Source of the DNA: Blastococcus saxobsidens DD2 | GTDB lineage: Bacteria; Actinomycetota; Actinomycetes; Mycobacteriales; Geodermatophilaceae | Reading direction: 5' to 3' | DNA length: 64,000 nt | Assembly (NCBI RefSeq): GCF_000284015.1 | Contig: NC_016943.1 | Coordinates: forward strand, 4,381,541 to 4,445,540 | Shown: piece after piece, positions 43,991 to 56,131 of the stretch | How the letters are laid out: every line of letters begins with the position of its first letter | Numbering within the stretch: the stretch's first letter is position 1 | The notes under the pieces: generated by a model | Told to the model about the DNA's origin: nothing | Databases searched by the model: none | Seen by the model: only the letters and a program-made list of their open reading frames with translations | Made by a program: the position numbers and the translations under genes

Positions 43991-45754
43991 ATGGCCCAGC
44001 CGACGACCGAACCGGCCCGCACGGCCTCGGCTCCCCCGCCCCAGCACCCCGACGCCGCCCCCGCCGCCGGAGGCCCCGAGCAAGCGGCGGAGGCCGCCAC
44101 GGGGCTCGACATGCTGCTGGTCGACGCCGCGCGCGGGCCGCTGCGCCGGCTCGTGCCGCCGGCCGGCACCGCCCTGCGCTTCGGCTCGGCGCTGGCCCGC
44201 AAGCCGGACGTGGTGGCGCGTCGCGGCGGCGAGCTGGCCCGCGAACTCGGAAAGGTCGTGGCCGGTCGCTCGGAGCTGGCGCCGGGCAAGAAGGACAAGC
44301 GGTTCACCGACCCGGCCTGGAGCGGCAACCCGCTGCTCAAGCGGGCCATGCAGGCGCACCTGGCCGCGGCCAGGGTGGCCTGGGAGCTCATCGAGGACGC
44401 CGACCTCGACTGGCAGGACGACGAGCGGATCCGGTTCACCGCGACGAACCTGGTGGACGCGCTGGCCCCGAGCAACGTCCCGGTCGTCAATCCGCTGTCC
44501 CTGAAGGCGGTCATCGACACCGGCGGAGCCAGCGCCTTCAAGGGTCTGCGGCGGATGGTCAAGGACCTGGCCAATCCCCCGCGGGTCCCGACGATGGTGG
44601 AGCCCGACGCCTTCACCGTCGGCGAGGACCTGGCGGTCACCCCCGGCGCGGTCGTCTTCCGGACCGACGTCTTCGAGCTGATCCAGTACCGGCCGACGAC
44701 CGAGACCGTGCGCGCGCTGCCGCTGGTGATGGTGCCGCCGACGATCAACAAGTTCTACATCGCCGACATGGCGCCGGGCCGCAGCATCGTCGAGCACTAC
44801 GTGTCCAGCGGCCAGCAGGTGTTCATGATGTCGTGGCGCAACCCCGACGAGCGGCACGCCGACTGGGACCTCGACACCTACGGGCAGGCCGTCCTCGACG
44901 CCATGGACGCCGTGGAGCGGATCACCGGCCAGGAGCAGGTGGCGCTCCAGGCGTTCTGCTCGGGCGGGATCATCACCGCGATGGTGCTGGCCCACCTGGC
45001 CGCCACGGGACGGCAGGACCGGGTCCGTGCGGTCAGCTACGCGGTCACCGTCCTCGACTGGGACCGGGCCGGCACCATGTCGGCGCTGATGGACGAGGAG
45101 GCCGTGCAGGCCGCCACCGAGCGCTCGCGGAAGAAGGGCTACCTCGACGGCGCGCAGCTGGCCGAGGTGTTCGCCTGGCTGCGGCCCAACGACCTGGTCT
45201 GGAACTACTGGGTCAACAACTACCTGCAGGGCAAGCCCCCGCCGAACTTCGACATCCTGTTCTGGAACGCCGACACCACCCGGATGACCGCGGGCCTGCA
45301 CCGCGGCTTCATCGAGGTGGCGCTGAAGAACGCGCTGACCCGGCCGGGCGCGTCGCGCATGCTGGGCTCGCCGGTGGACCTGTCGGCGGTCACGGTGGAC
45401 AGCTACGTGACCGCGGGGATCGCCGACCACATCTGCCCCTGGCAGTCCTGCTACCGCAGCACCCAGCTGCTGGGCGGCGAGAGCCGGTTCATCCTGTCCA
45501 CCAACGGCCACATCGCCTCGCTGGTCAACCCGCCGGGGAACCCGAAGTCCACCTTCCAGGTGGCGGAGTCCACCCCGCCGGACCCCGACCGCTGGCTGCA
45601 GCAGGCCGAGACGGTCAAGGGCTCGTGGTGGCCCGACTTCATGAGCTGGCTCGGGAACCGCTCCGGCGAGGAGATCCCGGCACCGCGCGAACTGGGCGGG
45701 AACGGCCTGGAGGTGCTGGCCGAGGCGCCCGGGACGTATGTCTTCGACAAGTAG
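43991..45754 (+). CDS. phaC: Poly(3-hydroxyalkanoate) synthase (PhaC)
   Basis: A 587-residue class I/II-like PHA synthase that polymerises (R)-3-hydroxyacyl-CoA into storage granules. The catalytic Cys323 is in QAFCSGG (the first Gly of the usual GxCxGG box is Ala), the Asp is in IADHICPW and the His in NGHIAS. MVPPTINKFYIADM and PGRSIVEHYVSSGQQVFMMSWRNP are family landmarks. ATG at 43991 follows AAGGAG. It is followed by an overlapping hydrolase gene. Confidence 0.93.
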   Translation: MAQPTTEPARTASAPPPQHPDAAPAAGGPEQAAEAATGLDMLLVDAARGPLRRLVPPAGTALRFGSALARKPDVVARRGGELARELGKVVAGRSELAPGKKDKRFTDPAWSGNPLLKRAMQAHLAAARVAWELIEDADLDWQDDERIRFTATNLVDALAPSNVPVVNPLSLKAVIDTGGASAFKGLRRMVKDLANPPRVPTMVEPDAFTVGEDLAVTPGAVVFRTDVFELIQYRPTTETVRALPLVMVPPTINKFYIADMAPGRSIVEHYVSSGQQVFMMSWRNPDERHADWDLDTYGQAVLDAMDAVERITGQEQVALQAFCSGGIITAMVLAHLAATGRQDRVRAVSYAVTVLDWDRAGTMSALMDEEAVQAATERSRKKGYLDGAQLAEVFAWLRPNDLVWNYWVNNYLQGKPPPNFDILFWNADTTRMTAGLHRGFIEVALKNALTRPGASRMLGSPVDLSAVTVDSYVTAGIADHICPWQSCYRSTQLLGGESRFILSTNGHIASLVNPPGNPKSTFQVAESTPPDPDRWLQQAETVKGSWWPDFMSWLGNRSGEEIPAPRELGGNGLEVLAEAPGTYVFDK

Positions 45755-46562
45755 GCCGGGCGTCGTCCGCAGCGTGACGGTCGGCGGCCGGACCCTGCGG
45801 GTGGCCGTCCGGCCCGGCACCGACGACGAGGTGCCGCCGCTGCTGCTGATGAACGGCATCGGCGCGAGCCTGGAGGTGCTGCAGCCGCTCGTCGACGCCC
45901 TCGACCCCCGGCGGACCGCCATCCGGTTCGACGTGCCCGGCGTGGGTGGGTCGCCGCGGCCCGTCGTCCCGTACGTGCTCTCGACGCTGACCCCGGTGGT
46001 GGCCGGGCTGCTCGACCGGCTCGGCCACACCGGGCAGGTTGACGTCCTCGGCCTGTCGTGGGGCGGTGGGCTGGCCCAGCAGTTCGCCGTGCAGCACCGG
46101 CGGCGCTGCCGGCGGCTGGTGCTGGCCGCGACGGGCACCGGGACGTTGATGGTGCCGGCGCACCCGCAGGTGCTGGCGCGGATGCTCACCCCGCGCCGGC
46201 ACCGCGACCCGGAGTACGCGCGCGAGATCGCCGGCCTGATCTACGGCGGGACGATGCGCACCGACCCCGAGCGGGCCGCGACCGCGTTGCACACGCACAC
46301 CCGGGTCGGCCCCCGGCGCGGTTACTACTACCAGCTGGCGGCGAGCACCGGCTGGAGCAGCCTGCCGTTCCTCCGGCTGATCCGGCAGCCGACCCTGGTG
46401 ATCGCCGGGGACGACGACCCGATCATCCCGGTGGTCAACGCCCGGCTGATGGCCCGGCTCATCCCCCGCGCCCAGTTGCACGTGTACCGCGGCGGGCACA
46501 TCGCGCTGATCACCGAGTCCGACGAACTGGCCCCGGTGATCGACGGGTTCCTGGACGACTGA
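45738..46562 (+). CDS. Alpha/beta-hydrolase, probable intracellular PHA depolymerase
   Basis: A 274-residue alpha/beta-hydrolase: oxyanion-hole region LLLMNGIGASLEVL, nucleophile Ser in GLSWGGGLAQQFA, acid in AGDDDPIIPV and His in GGHIALI. The closest family by wording is the PhaZ-type depolymerase next to phaC in pseudomonads, which mobilises PHA. ATG at 45738 lies 17 bp inside phaC, so the pair is translationally coupled. General esterase activity is the alternative. Confidence 0.85.
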   Translation: MSSTSRPGVVRSVTVGGRTLRVAVRPGTDDEVPPLLLMNGIGASLEVLQPLVDALDPRRTAIRFDVPGVGGSPRPVVPYVLSTLTPVVAGLLDRLGHTGQVDVLGLSWGGGLAQQFAVQHRRRCRRLVLAATGTGTLMVPAHPQVLARMLTPRRHRDPEYAREIAGLIYGGTMRTDPERAATALHTHTRVGPRRGYYYQLAASTGWSSLPFLRLIRQPTLVIAGDDDPIIPVVNARLMARLIPRAQLHVYRGGHIALITESDELAPVIDGFLDD

Positions 46563-46582
46563 CCGCGCCGCGCCGGGGCCGG

Positions 46583-48583
46583 TCAGGCGCCGACGTGGCG
46601 CTCGTACTGCTCGAGGACGTCGTCGATCAGCTGCACGTGCGTGTAGTTCATGACGTCGTAGGTGGCCACGTCGCTGCCCCGGCTCCCGGCCCCGCGCAGG
46701 TGCACGTCCAGCCGCGGGTAGCCGGCGTCCACCGGCTCGCGGACACCTGCGCCCTGGCGGGTCACGTCCCGGGACTGGATGCGGTAGCGGAAGGGCGCCC
46801 TCCCGTCCTCCTCCGCCACGAGCTCGACGGCTGTGCGGCCGAGCTCGTCGGTGATCCAGCGCGCCTCCGACCGCAGCCCTCGCGCCCGGAGCTCGGCGGC
46901 CACTTCCGCCAGTGCCGGCCGGACGGTCTCGCGGAGGTACTGGTCCGCCCCCTCCCGCCCCGTGGCGACCGGCTCGCGGCGACGCCGCCGGAGCCGGGCC
47001 CGGCGCCGGGCAGCGGGCCGGCGCGACGGGCCTACCCGGTGCCGGCTGGAGGCGCGGTCGGCCTCCTGACGCAGCGCGCGGTACAGCCCGACCATCACCA
47101 GCACCATCACGAAGCCGAACGGCAGCCCCATGATGATGGTGGCGTTCTGCAGCGCCGGAACCCCGCCGACCACCAGCATCGCTGCGGTGAGGACGCCGGT
47201 GGCGACCGCCCAGATGATCCGGACCGGCGGCGCCGCGTCGTCCTGCGGCTGCCGCAGCCGGGACGACAGGTTCGCCATCACCAGCGCACCCGAGTCGGCC
47301 GACGTCACGTAGAAGAGCAGCCCGATGAACGTCGCGATCGCGGCGACGAACGGGAAGGCCGGATAGTCCATGAGCAGCGTGTAGAAGCCCCGCTCGGGGG
47401 TGTTCATCGCCGTATCGCCGAACGCCGCGTCGCCCTGCCGGATGCGGTCGATGGCGCTGTTACCGAAAATCGAGACCCACATGAGGATGTAGCTGAACGG
47501 CAGCAGCAGCGTCCCGGCGACGAACTGGCGGATCGTGCGCCCCCGCGAGATGCGGGCGAGGAACAGCCCGACGAACGACGCCCAGGCGATCCACCAGGCC
47601 CAGAAGAACAGGGTCCAGCCGTTCAGCCACGCGTCCGGCCGGTCGTAGGCGAAGGTCTGCATCGTCCGCTCCGGGAAGCTGCTGACGAAGTCGCCGACGT
47701 TGAGGACCAGCCCGTTGAGCAGGAACGCGGTGTTGCCGGTGACCAGGATGAACCCGGCCAGGCCCAGGGCCAGGATGACGTTCAGCTGGGAGAGCCGCTT
47801 GATGCCCCGGTCGATACCGCTCACCGCCGACACCGTCGCGACGGCCACGGCCAGCAGGATCAGGCCGAGCTGCGCGGTCCGCCCCTCGGGGATGCCGAAG
47901 AGCACGTAGAGCCCGTAGTTCAGCTGCACGACCCCGATGCCCAGTGACGTCGCGACGCCGAAGATCGTGCCCAGGACGGCCGCGATGTCCACCCCGTCGC
48001 CCAGCGCGCCGTGCACGCGCCGGCCGAAGACGGGGTAGAGGGCCGACCGGATGGCCAGCGGCATGTTCATGCGGTACGCGAAGTAGGCCAGCGCCATCCC
48101 CATCAGCGCATACATGCCCCAGCCGTTGATGCCGTAGTGGAACAGCGTCCAGACCGTCGCCTCGCGGGCGGCTTCGACGGTCTCCCCTTCGCCGACCGGC
48201 GGGGCCAGGTACTGGGTCACGGGCTCCGCGACGGCGAAGAACATCAGGTCGGTGCCGATACCGGCCGCGAACAGCATGGAGGCCCAGGCGAACGTGCTGA
48301 ACTGCGGCGCGGAGTGCTCCGGTCCGAGCTTCACCCGCCCGTACCGGGAGAAGGCGATGGCCAGGACGAACACCAGCACGACGGTGGCGAAGGCGATGTA
48401 GAACCAGCCGAACCACTCGGAGGTCCAGCCCACCAGCGAGCCGATCGTGTCCGCGGCCGACGCCGGGCCGGCCATGGCCCAGAGGGCGACGACCAGGACG
48501 CCGAGCAGCGCCCCGAAGAGGACCCGGCGCCGCGGCCCGCCCCCCGATGCCGCCTGGACCGATCGAGCCATCCGTTCGCTCAT
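46583..48583 (-). CDS. BCCT-family transporter (choline/betaine type)
   Basis: A 666-residue secondary transporter with 12 helices and a long C-terminal cytosolic domain (about residues 510-666). The Trp-rich box WTLFFWAWWIAWASFVGLFLARISRGRT is in helix 8. The Gly-rich stretch of helix 3 is FAAGIGTDLMFFAVAEPV, differing from the common GMGIGLMFWG wording. The C-terminal domain, as in BetT, probably senses osmotic strength. ATG at 48583 follows GGTGAG. The osmoprotectant-binding lipoprotein at 38785 points to the same stress. Confidence 0.92.
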   Translation of the reverse strand: MSERMARSVQAASGGGPRRRVLFGALLGVLVVALWAMAGPASAADTIGSLVGWTSEWFGWFYIAFATVVLVFVLAIAFSRYGRVKLGPEHSAPQFSTFAWASMLFAAGIGTDLMFFAVAEPVTQYLAPPVGEGETVEAAREATVWTLFHYGINGWGMYALMGMALAYFAYRMNMPLAIRSALYPVFGRRVHGALGDGVDIAAVLGTIFGVATSLGIGVVQLNYGLYVLFGIPEGRTAQLGLILLAVAVATVSAVSGIDRGIKRLSQLNVILALGLAGFILVTGNTAFLLNGLVLNVGDFVSSFPERTMQTFAYDRPDAWLNGWTLFFWAWWIAWASFVGLFLARISRGRTIRQFVAGTLLLPFSYILMWVSIFGNSAIDRIRQGDAAFGDTAMNTPERGFYTLLMDYPAFPFVAAIATFIGLLFYVTSADSGALVMANLSSRLRQPQDDAAPPVRIIWAVATGVLTAAMLVVGGVPALQNATIIMGLPFGFVMVLVMVGLYRALRQEADRASSRHRVGPSRRPAARRRARLRRRRREPVATGREGADQYLRETVRPALAEVAAELRARGLRSEARWITDELGRTAVELVAEEDGRAPFRYRIQSRDVTRQGAGVREPVDAGYPRLDVHLRGAGSRGSDVATYDVMNYTHVQLIDDVLEQYERHVGA

Positions 48584-48704
48584 CTCAGCTCACCCATCCT
48601 GCTGATCGCGGTGAGCTCTGCCCACGACTTCGACGTCCCGACACCGGCTGGGATCGTGACACACCCGGCGGCGTGCGGCAGGACGACGGCCGCTCGGACC
48701 GCGG

Positions 48705-50228
48705 TCAGCGCCGGCGCCGGTCACGGCGCGGCGCGAAGGTCCGCCGGACGCGGTGCCAGCGGTTGGGGGTGCGCTCGGCGTCCAGCAGCTCGGTCGCGGC
48801 CAGGGCGCGGTCGACCACGTCCTGTGCCGGCGGCTCGAACGGCCGCAATGTCCGGCCCGCCGGCGTCCGCAGGCTGTCCACCGCACGCGCCAGCGACCCG
48901 TCGTGCTCCTCGACCGCCGCGGCCACCGCGGCCGCGGTGCAGCCGAGGTGCTCGCCGAGCAGGCGGTCCCGGATCGCGAGGAGGGTGCCGGCCACGTCGT
49001 CTCGGCGCGGGTCGTCGGGCCGGGTCTCGATGGTGAGGTCGCACTCCGTGTCCAGGCCCATGGACCGGTTGTTGAGGTTGGAACTGCCGATCCGCATCAG
49101 CCGGTCGTCGACCACCAGCACCTTGGCGTGCACGTACACCGGCCGGCCCTCCTCGGTCACCGGCACGTAGATGCGGAACCGGTCGTGGACGTCGGCCTGC
49201 CGGACGATCTGCAGCAGCCGGGCGCGCGCGGTCCCCATCGCCTTCTCCTCCAGCCAGCCCTCCGCGGACTCCGGGTTCACGAGGACGAACTCGGGGCCGT
49301 CCACCTCGCCCAACCGCTCGGCGATCGCCTCGGCGATCCGGCGGTTGGCGAAGTACTGGGCCTCGATGTAGACGGCGTTCCGGGCGGCCGCGATGGCGGC
49401 CAGCCACAACAGCTCGATCTCCTGCACCAGCTCCGTGCCGCCGTACGCCGGACGGGTGCGCGAGATGGCCACGTCGACGTCGGTGAGCAGCGGCTCCACC
49501 CCGTCCGGCCAGCAGGGCTCGGCGCCCTCGACCGGCTCCAGCCGCCTGCCGGTACCGCTCTCCCACCGCTCCCGGGCCAGATCGCCGAGGGCACGGGCCG
49601 CGGGACCGGAGACCAGGCTGGTGACGTCGTGCCAAGGGCCGGTCGGCCGCCGTGAGGTCGGCCGGTGCCGGTGCCGGTGCCAGTCGGGGTGGTCGGGGGT
49701 GTCCCACCGGTCGGCCGTGACATCGATGCCGCCGGCGAAGGCGAGGCAGTCGTCGACCACCACGATCTTCTGGTGGTGGGCGGCACCCAGCGGGTGGTGG
49801 TGGTCGACGGCGAACCGGAGCCGCTCGTGCGTCCGGCGACGGAGCAGCGGAACCGGCAGCACCCCGCGCCGCAGCGACTCCAGCATCCCCATGCCCCACT
49901 GCAGGACGCCGATCTCGAGCTCGGGATTGGCCCGCACCGCCGCCTCGAGCACCCGCCCGAGCCGATCGTCCCGCGCCCGGCCGGGGGTGCGCGGATCGAG
50001 CCGGATCCGGGGCTCGAAGTCCCAGCCGATGAACAGCACCCGGCGCTCCGCGCGCAGGACCACCTGCTTCAGGACGGCGAAGTAGTCGGCGGCGTCGACG
50101 AACACCACGTGCCGGTCCGCCCGCTCGATCCGCCAGCAGGTCTCGCCCGGCACCAGGACGGTGTCGCCGTCGACGCCCGCGACGGCAGGCCCGGCGCCGT
50201 CGGGCCGCGCCGGCGCGCCGTCAGGCAC
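48705..50228 (-). CDS. Phospholipase D-family protein (two HKD motifs)
   Basis: A protein of up to 507 residues with two HKD motifs: HHQKIVVVDDCLAFAGGID in the first half and HAKVLVVDDRLMRIGSSNLNNRS in the second. Both are complete, so the protein should hydrolyse or transfer phosphodiesters (phospholipase D or cardiolipin-synthase-like). No signal peptide or membrane helix is evident. The GTG at 50228 gives the longest frame but lacks a clear ribosome-binding site, so the N-terminus is uncertain. Confidence 0.88.
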   Translation of the reverse strand: MPDGAPARPDGAGPAVAGVDGDTVLVPGETCWRIERADRHVVFVDAADYFAVLKQVVLRAERRVLFIGWDFEPRIRLDPRTPGRARDDRLGRVLEAAVRANPELEIGVLQWGMGMLESLRRGVLPVPLLRRRTHERLRFAVDHHHPLGAAHHQKIVVVDDCLAFAGGIDVTADRWDTPDHPDWHRHRHRPTSRRPTGPWHDVTSLVSGPAARALGDLARERWESGTGRRLEPVEGAEPCWPDGVEPLLTDVDVAISRTRPAYGGTELVQEIELLWLAAIAAARNAVYIEAQYFANRRIAEAIAERLGEVDGPEFVLVNPESAEGWLEEKAMGTARARLLQIVRQADVHDRFRIYVPVTEEGRPVYVHAKVLVVDDRLMRIGSSNLNNRSMGLDTECDLTIETRPDDPRRDDVAGTLLAIRDRLLGEHLGCTAAAVAAAVEEHDGSLARAVDSLRTPAGRTLRPFEPPAQDVVDRALAATELLDAERTPNRWHRVRRTFAPRRDRRRR

Positions 50229-50402
50229 CCGACGCCACCGTCCCGCAGGGCGACGAACGCCACCGGCCGGGCGACGATCGGGGGCACGGCCGGAGGCCGG
50301 GACGGAGGATCACCCGGAGGAGTCTGCCGGAGTCGGGACGGCGGGAGCAGCCGTCCTCCCCCGGACGGGCGGGGGGCGGGTCCGCCGGCTGGTCCGCCGG
50401 GG

Positions 50403-51707
50403 TCAGGCCTGCCCGGCCGGTTGGCTCCGGCGCAGGAGCGCGCCGGCGTCCGCGGCCGGCATCGGCCGGTAGAGCAGGTAGCCCTGCGCCTGGTCCTGGA
50501 TCCGCCGCAGGCCGGCGACGGCGGAGCCGAGCGCGGCCGACACGGTCCGCACCTCGCGGGGCCCGGCCACCTCGACCTCCACCAGCGAGCCCTCGCTGAT
50601 CTGGGTGGCCTGGCCGGCCAGGAGGCGCAGCGCCCGCGCCACGCTGTGGCCGAGGAGGATCGCCCCGAGCAACGAGCCGGCGAGCAGGCTCGCACCCAGG
50701 ACGAACACGAGCTGCAGCCGGTCGTGGGCGCGCTCCCGGTCCGCGGAGACCAGCTCCTGCACCTCCGAGACGGCCGCCGCCACGAGCTCGGTGAGCAGGA
50801 CGCTGCGCTCCTGGCTCGCGAAGATCAGCGTGACCACGTCGCCGATCTCCATGTCCCGCGCGACCCCGGCGCCGAGGCCGGTGGCCAGCACCCCGTCGAC
50901 CCGGGTGACGGCCGGAGAGCCCCGGGTCTCCCGCCACTGCTCGACCAGCGGGTCCTGCGAGAGGCTGTCCATCTGGCGCTGCGCGTCGGTGTAGTCCAGC
51001 CAGGCGGTCTGCCAGGCGGTCCGGGACCCGATGATCGTGTCGCCGCCGCCGGTGAACAGCGAGCCGAGGTAGAGCGGCATCTGCCGGCTGGCGCTCTGGG
51101 CCAGGTGCGCGACCGTCTGCACGTCGCGGATGGCGCGGAGCGTGGCACCGGGAACGCCCTCCGCCGTGGCGGCGGCGGCCGCCGTCTCCTGCGCGGCCAT
51201 GAGGTCGGTGGACACGGCCAGGAAGCCGATGTAGACCTCCTCGACGTCGAGCTCGCCGGAGTGGCTGAGGTTCCGCAGCACGGCGAGATCCGCCGCGGCG
51301 CGGTCGGCCGCCCGGGCGCCGATGGAACCGGCAGGGACCTGGGCGAGCGCCTCGTCGGTGAGCTCGCGGGCACGCTCGGCCTGCTCCATGGCGGTCGAGC
51401 GCTGTGCCTGGAGCAGGGAGGTGGGGATGCCGAGCGCGGCGGCAGCGGCCGGGTCGTCGATCACGTGGAGGGAGAGGATCGGCATCATCTCCCGCTCCGC
51501 ACCGCTGCGGGCGGCGTCGAGCAGCGCCAGGGCGCGCACGGCTGCCTCCGCGCGCTCCGCGCTCTCCGCCTCGGCGGCCCGGGCCTGCGCCGCGGCGGCG
51601 GCCAGGACGACCACGCCGACCAGCGGCAGCAGCACGAGGGCGGCCAGGTACCGCCACAACGGCGCTCCCCGCCGTCGGCCATGGTCGGCTCCCGCGAAGA
51701 TCCGCAC
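50403..51707 (-). CDS. NIT/HAMP membrane sensor with EAL C-terminal remnant (internal deletion)
   Basis: About 434 residues: helix 1 (YLAALVLLPLVGVVVLAAA), a large extracellular nitrate-sensing-like helical domain, helix 2 (LQLVFVLGASLLAGSLLGAILL) and HAMP (RALRLLAGQATQISEGSLVEVEVAGPREVRTVSAAL...). Immediately after HAMP comes AQGYLLYRPMPAADAGALLRR, which is worded like the last strand and helix of an EAL phosphodiesterase domain. The GGDEF and most of the EAL domain are missing without a frameshift, so an in-frame deletion is likely. GTG at 51707 fits the N-terminus; the frame stays open to 51923. It probably no longer makes or breaks c-di-GMP. Confidence 0.75.
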   Translation of the reverse strand: MRIFAGADHGRRRGAPLWRYLAALVLLPLVGVVVLAAAAAQARAAEAESAERAEAAVRALALLDAARSGAEREMMPILSLHVIDDPAAAAALGIPTSLLQAQRSTAMEQAERARELTDEALAQVPAGSIGARAADRAAADLAVLRNLSHSGELDVEEVYIGFLAVSTDLMAAQETAAAAATAEGVPGATLRAIRDVQTVAHLAQSASRQMPLYLGSLFTGGGDTIIGSRTAWQTAWLDYTDAQRQMDSLSQDPLVEQWRETRGSPAVTRVDGVLATGLGAGVARDMEIGDVVTLIFASQERSVLLTELVAAAVSEVQELVSADRERAHDRLQLVFVLGASLLAGSLLGAILLGHSVARALRLLAGQATQISEGSLVEVEVAGPREVRTVSAALGSAVAGLRRIQDQAQGYLLYRPMPAADAGALLRRSQPAGQA

Positions 51708-52001
51708 GATCTCGTATCGGCACCCCGGCGCACGCCTTGAGGGGTCCCGCTGCTCCTTCCGGGTGAGGGCGACCCGGGTCCGGGTGGCCGGGAAGCGCAC
51801 GGTTGCTGTCCGGCGGAAATGTCGGACCCGTCCGCGATGCTCGGCGCCCACCGCAGCACCGAGGAGAACCGTGATCCCCATGCCCGCCCGTCTCGACCGT
51901 CCGGGCACGGCCTGCCCGTCCACGGCGGCACCACGCCTGCCGGCCCGGCTGCGTCGCCGCCGGAGCGTCGTCGTGCCCGCAAGGCTCGACGAGGTGGAGG
52001 T

Positions 52002-52853
52002 TCAGCCGGTCGGCGCGGTCACCAGGTGCGCGCCGGTGGAGCCGAACTCCTCGACGGGGAACCCCATCTGACGCAGCACGGTCGCGACGGCGGCGGTCAT
52101 GGTGCGCTGCACCGCCGCCTCCATGGCGGCGCCCCGCACCTGCTGCACGCTCATCCGGTCGTGCTGGCGCCAGGTCACCAGCACCCCGATACCCGCCGGG
52201 TGCGGCATGAGGCAGACCCCGCCGGCTCCGTCCGCCTCGGGCCCCGCGCCTCCGTGCACGGGCAGACCGGCCTCCAGCAGCGCTGCGGTCAGCTCGACCG
52301 CCACGGTCGCCAGCGCATCCTCGTCGTCGGCCATGTTCGGCTCCCAGTCCTCCGGAAGCCGGTCGAGCTGGCGACCGAGCTCGGCCAGCCACTCGCGCTC
52401 CTGCGGCGACTGCCTCCGGACCACGCCGCCGTCGGGACGCCGGACTCCGTGGACGGCGGAGGCGGTCTCCGCCAGGCCGGCCGACCAGAGCGCCCAGTCG
52501 GCCTCCAGCCGGTCGGCGAAGGGACCGGCCACCGTGGAGCCATCCGCCTGGTCGACCAGCCACCATGCGGTGGCCGAGGGCCCCTCGGCGATGTGCCGCC
52601 CGGCCGGGTGCGTGGCCAGGCCGACCGCGGACCGCTCCGGCGCCGGCCGCTGCGCCCCGCGGCGGGCCTCGCCGGCGGCGGTCCCCGCTCGCACCGGCAC
52701 CTCGCCGTGCGCGGGCGCCGGCTGCAGAGCCCGGACGCCGTTGCGCTCGAACTCGTAGCGGGCGGTGGAACCGGCGGCCAGCACCACGACGAGCGCGATC
52801 AGGCCGAAGCAGCCCAGCAGCGGTCCGGCGACCGCCAGCAGCTCACCAGGCAC
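52002..52853 (-). CDS. Membrane-anchored hypothetical protein with STARYE motif
   Basis: A 283-residue protein: N-terminal helix (LLAVAGPLLGCFGLIALVVVLAAG) directly followed by STARYEFERNG, then an Ala/Pro-rich linker and a soluble domain of about 180 residues ending in ALLRQ...GFPVEEFGSTGAH-like wording. GTG at 52853 follows AGGGGG by 6 bp and overlaps the preceding gene; GTG at 52877 is an alternative. The helix-STARYE part resembles the 53-residue protein at 34305-34466. Function unknown. Confidence 0.65.
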   Translation of the reverse strand: MPGELLAVAGPLLGCFGLIALVVVLAAGSTARYEFERNGVRALQPAPAHGEVPVRAGTAAGEARRGAQRPAPERSAVGLATHPAGRHIAEGPSATAWWLVDQADGSTVAGPFADRLEADWALWSAGLAETASAVHGVRRPDGGVVRRQSPQEREWLAELGRQLDRLPEDWEPNMADDEDALATVAVELTAALLEAGLPVHGGAGPEADGAGGVCLMPHPAGIGVLVTWRQHDRMSVQQVRGAAMEAAVQRTMTAAVATVLRQMGFPVEEFGSTGAHLVTAPTG

Positions 52854-53067
52854 GCCAGGCCCCCTGCGGTCCGGCACCCCAGGACGACGCCCGGCGCGAC
52901 AGGTCCTGCACGCGGGTCGCCCACCGGTGGTGCGGCAGGCCCGCCGGCCGCGGCACCTCGGCGGGCTCGTCGGCCATCAGGTCCAGCAGCAGGGCCAGGG
53001 CCTCGCTGTCGGGGACCTCTCGGACGGAGACGGACGGTTCGGCGACCGGGACCGCGGTGGCGTGCAC
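52843..53067 (-). CDS. Small hypothetical protein
   Basis: A 74-residue soluble protein (HATAVPVAEPSVSVREVPDSEALALLLDLMADEP...) with a Trp-containing C-terminus. GTG at 53067 follows GAGGAG by 6 bp, a strong ribosome-binding site. It overlaps the membrane protein gene by 11 bp, so the two form an operon. No known domain. Confidence 0.6.
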   Translation of the reverse strand: MHATAVPVAEPSVSVREVPDSEALALLLDLMADEPAEVPRPAGLPHHRWATRVQDLSRRASSWGAGPQGAWRAW

Positions 53068-53328
53068 AGGAACTCCTCGCAGGTCGTGCTCCGCGGCTGG
53101 GAAGCGCCGCGGACGGCCCGAACGTTAGGTCCCGACGGGGTCGGCGCCGGCCGCTCCGACGGCGTCCGGGCCCGCTCCGTTTCCCTTTCGTTGCAGACCT
53201 CCGCCGGGGCGTGCGGCGATCCGCAGCAACGCTCGGCGACCTGTCGACAAGGCGCCCGTTCCTGAGCGTGCGCGCCCGGCGACCGGACGTCGGTCATGCC
53301 CGGGCGGCGCCGGCGCGCCGGCGTGTCG

Positions 53329-53643
53329 CTATCCGACGGCGGCGAGGAATGCGAGCACCCGCTGCACCACCAGAGCCGCGGCGGCCGGGTCGTGCTCGGG
53401 CAGGCTGCGGTCGGTGAACAGGTGCCGGTCGCCCGGGTAGCGGAACAGCTCGGCGCCGTCGATCGTCTCGGCGAGGGCACGGGCGACGTCGGCGTCACCC
53501 TGCTCATCGGCGTCCATGGTGTGGAACTGCACCGGCACCCCGGGGGGCCAACCGTCCCCGAACTCCCCGAGGGGGACGGCGGCGTGCATCAGCACGGCAC
53601 CGGCCGCACCCGGCCGGGTCTGGGCCGGCAGCTGCGAGGCACC
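53329..53643 (-). pseudogene. 5'-truncated dienelactone hydrolase-family gene
   Basis: About 105 codons match the C-terminal half of the dienelactone hydrolase-like family: GASQLPAQTRPGAAGAVLMHAAVPLGEF, WPPGVPVQFHTMDADE, then the catalytic-His region ELFRYPGDRHLFTD and PAAAALVVQRVLAFL. The N-terminal half with the nucleophile Cys is missing: upstream of about 53643 the frame no longer resembles the family and runs into the divergent UvrA-like gene. It is probably a remnant left by a rearrangement. An ATG at 53595 could still express 88 residues. Confidence 0.7.
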
Positions 53644-53646
53644 CGC

Positions 53647-56097
<2,451 letters not shown>

Positions 56098-56131
56098 GCC
56101 GGAGCCGCCGTAGGGGCCGGGGCGTCGACCG

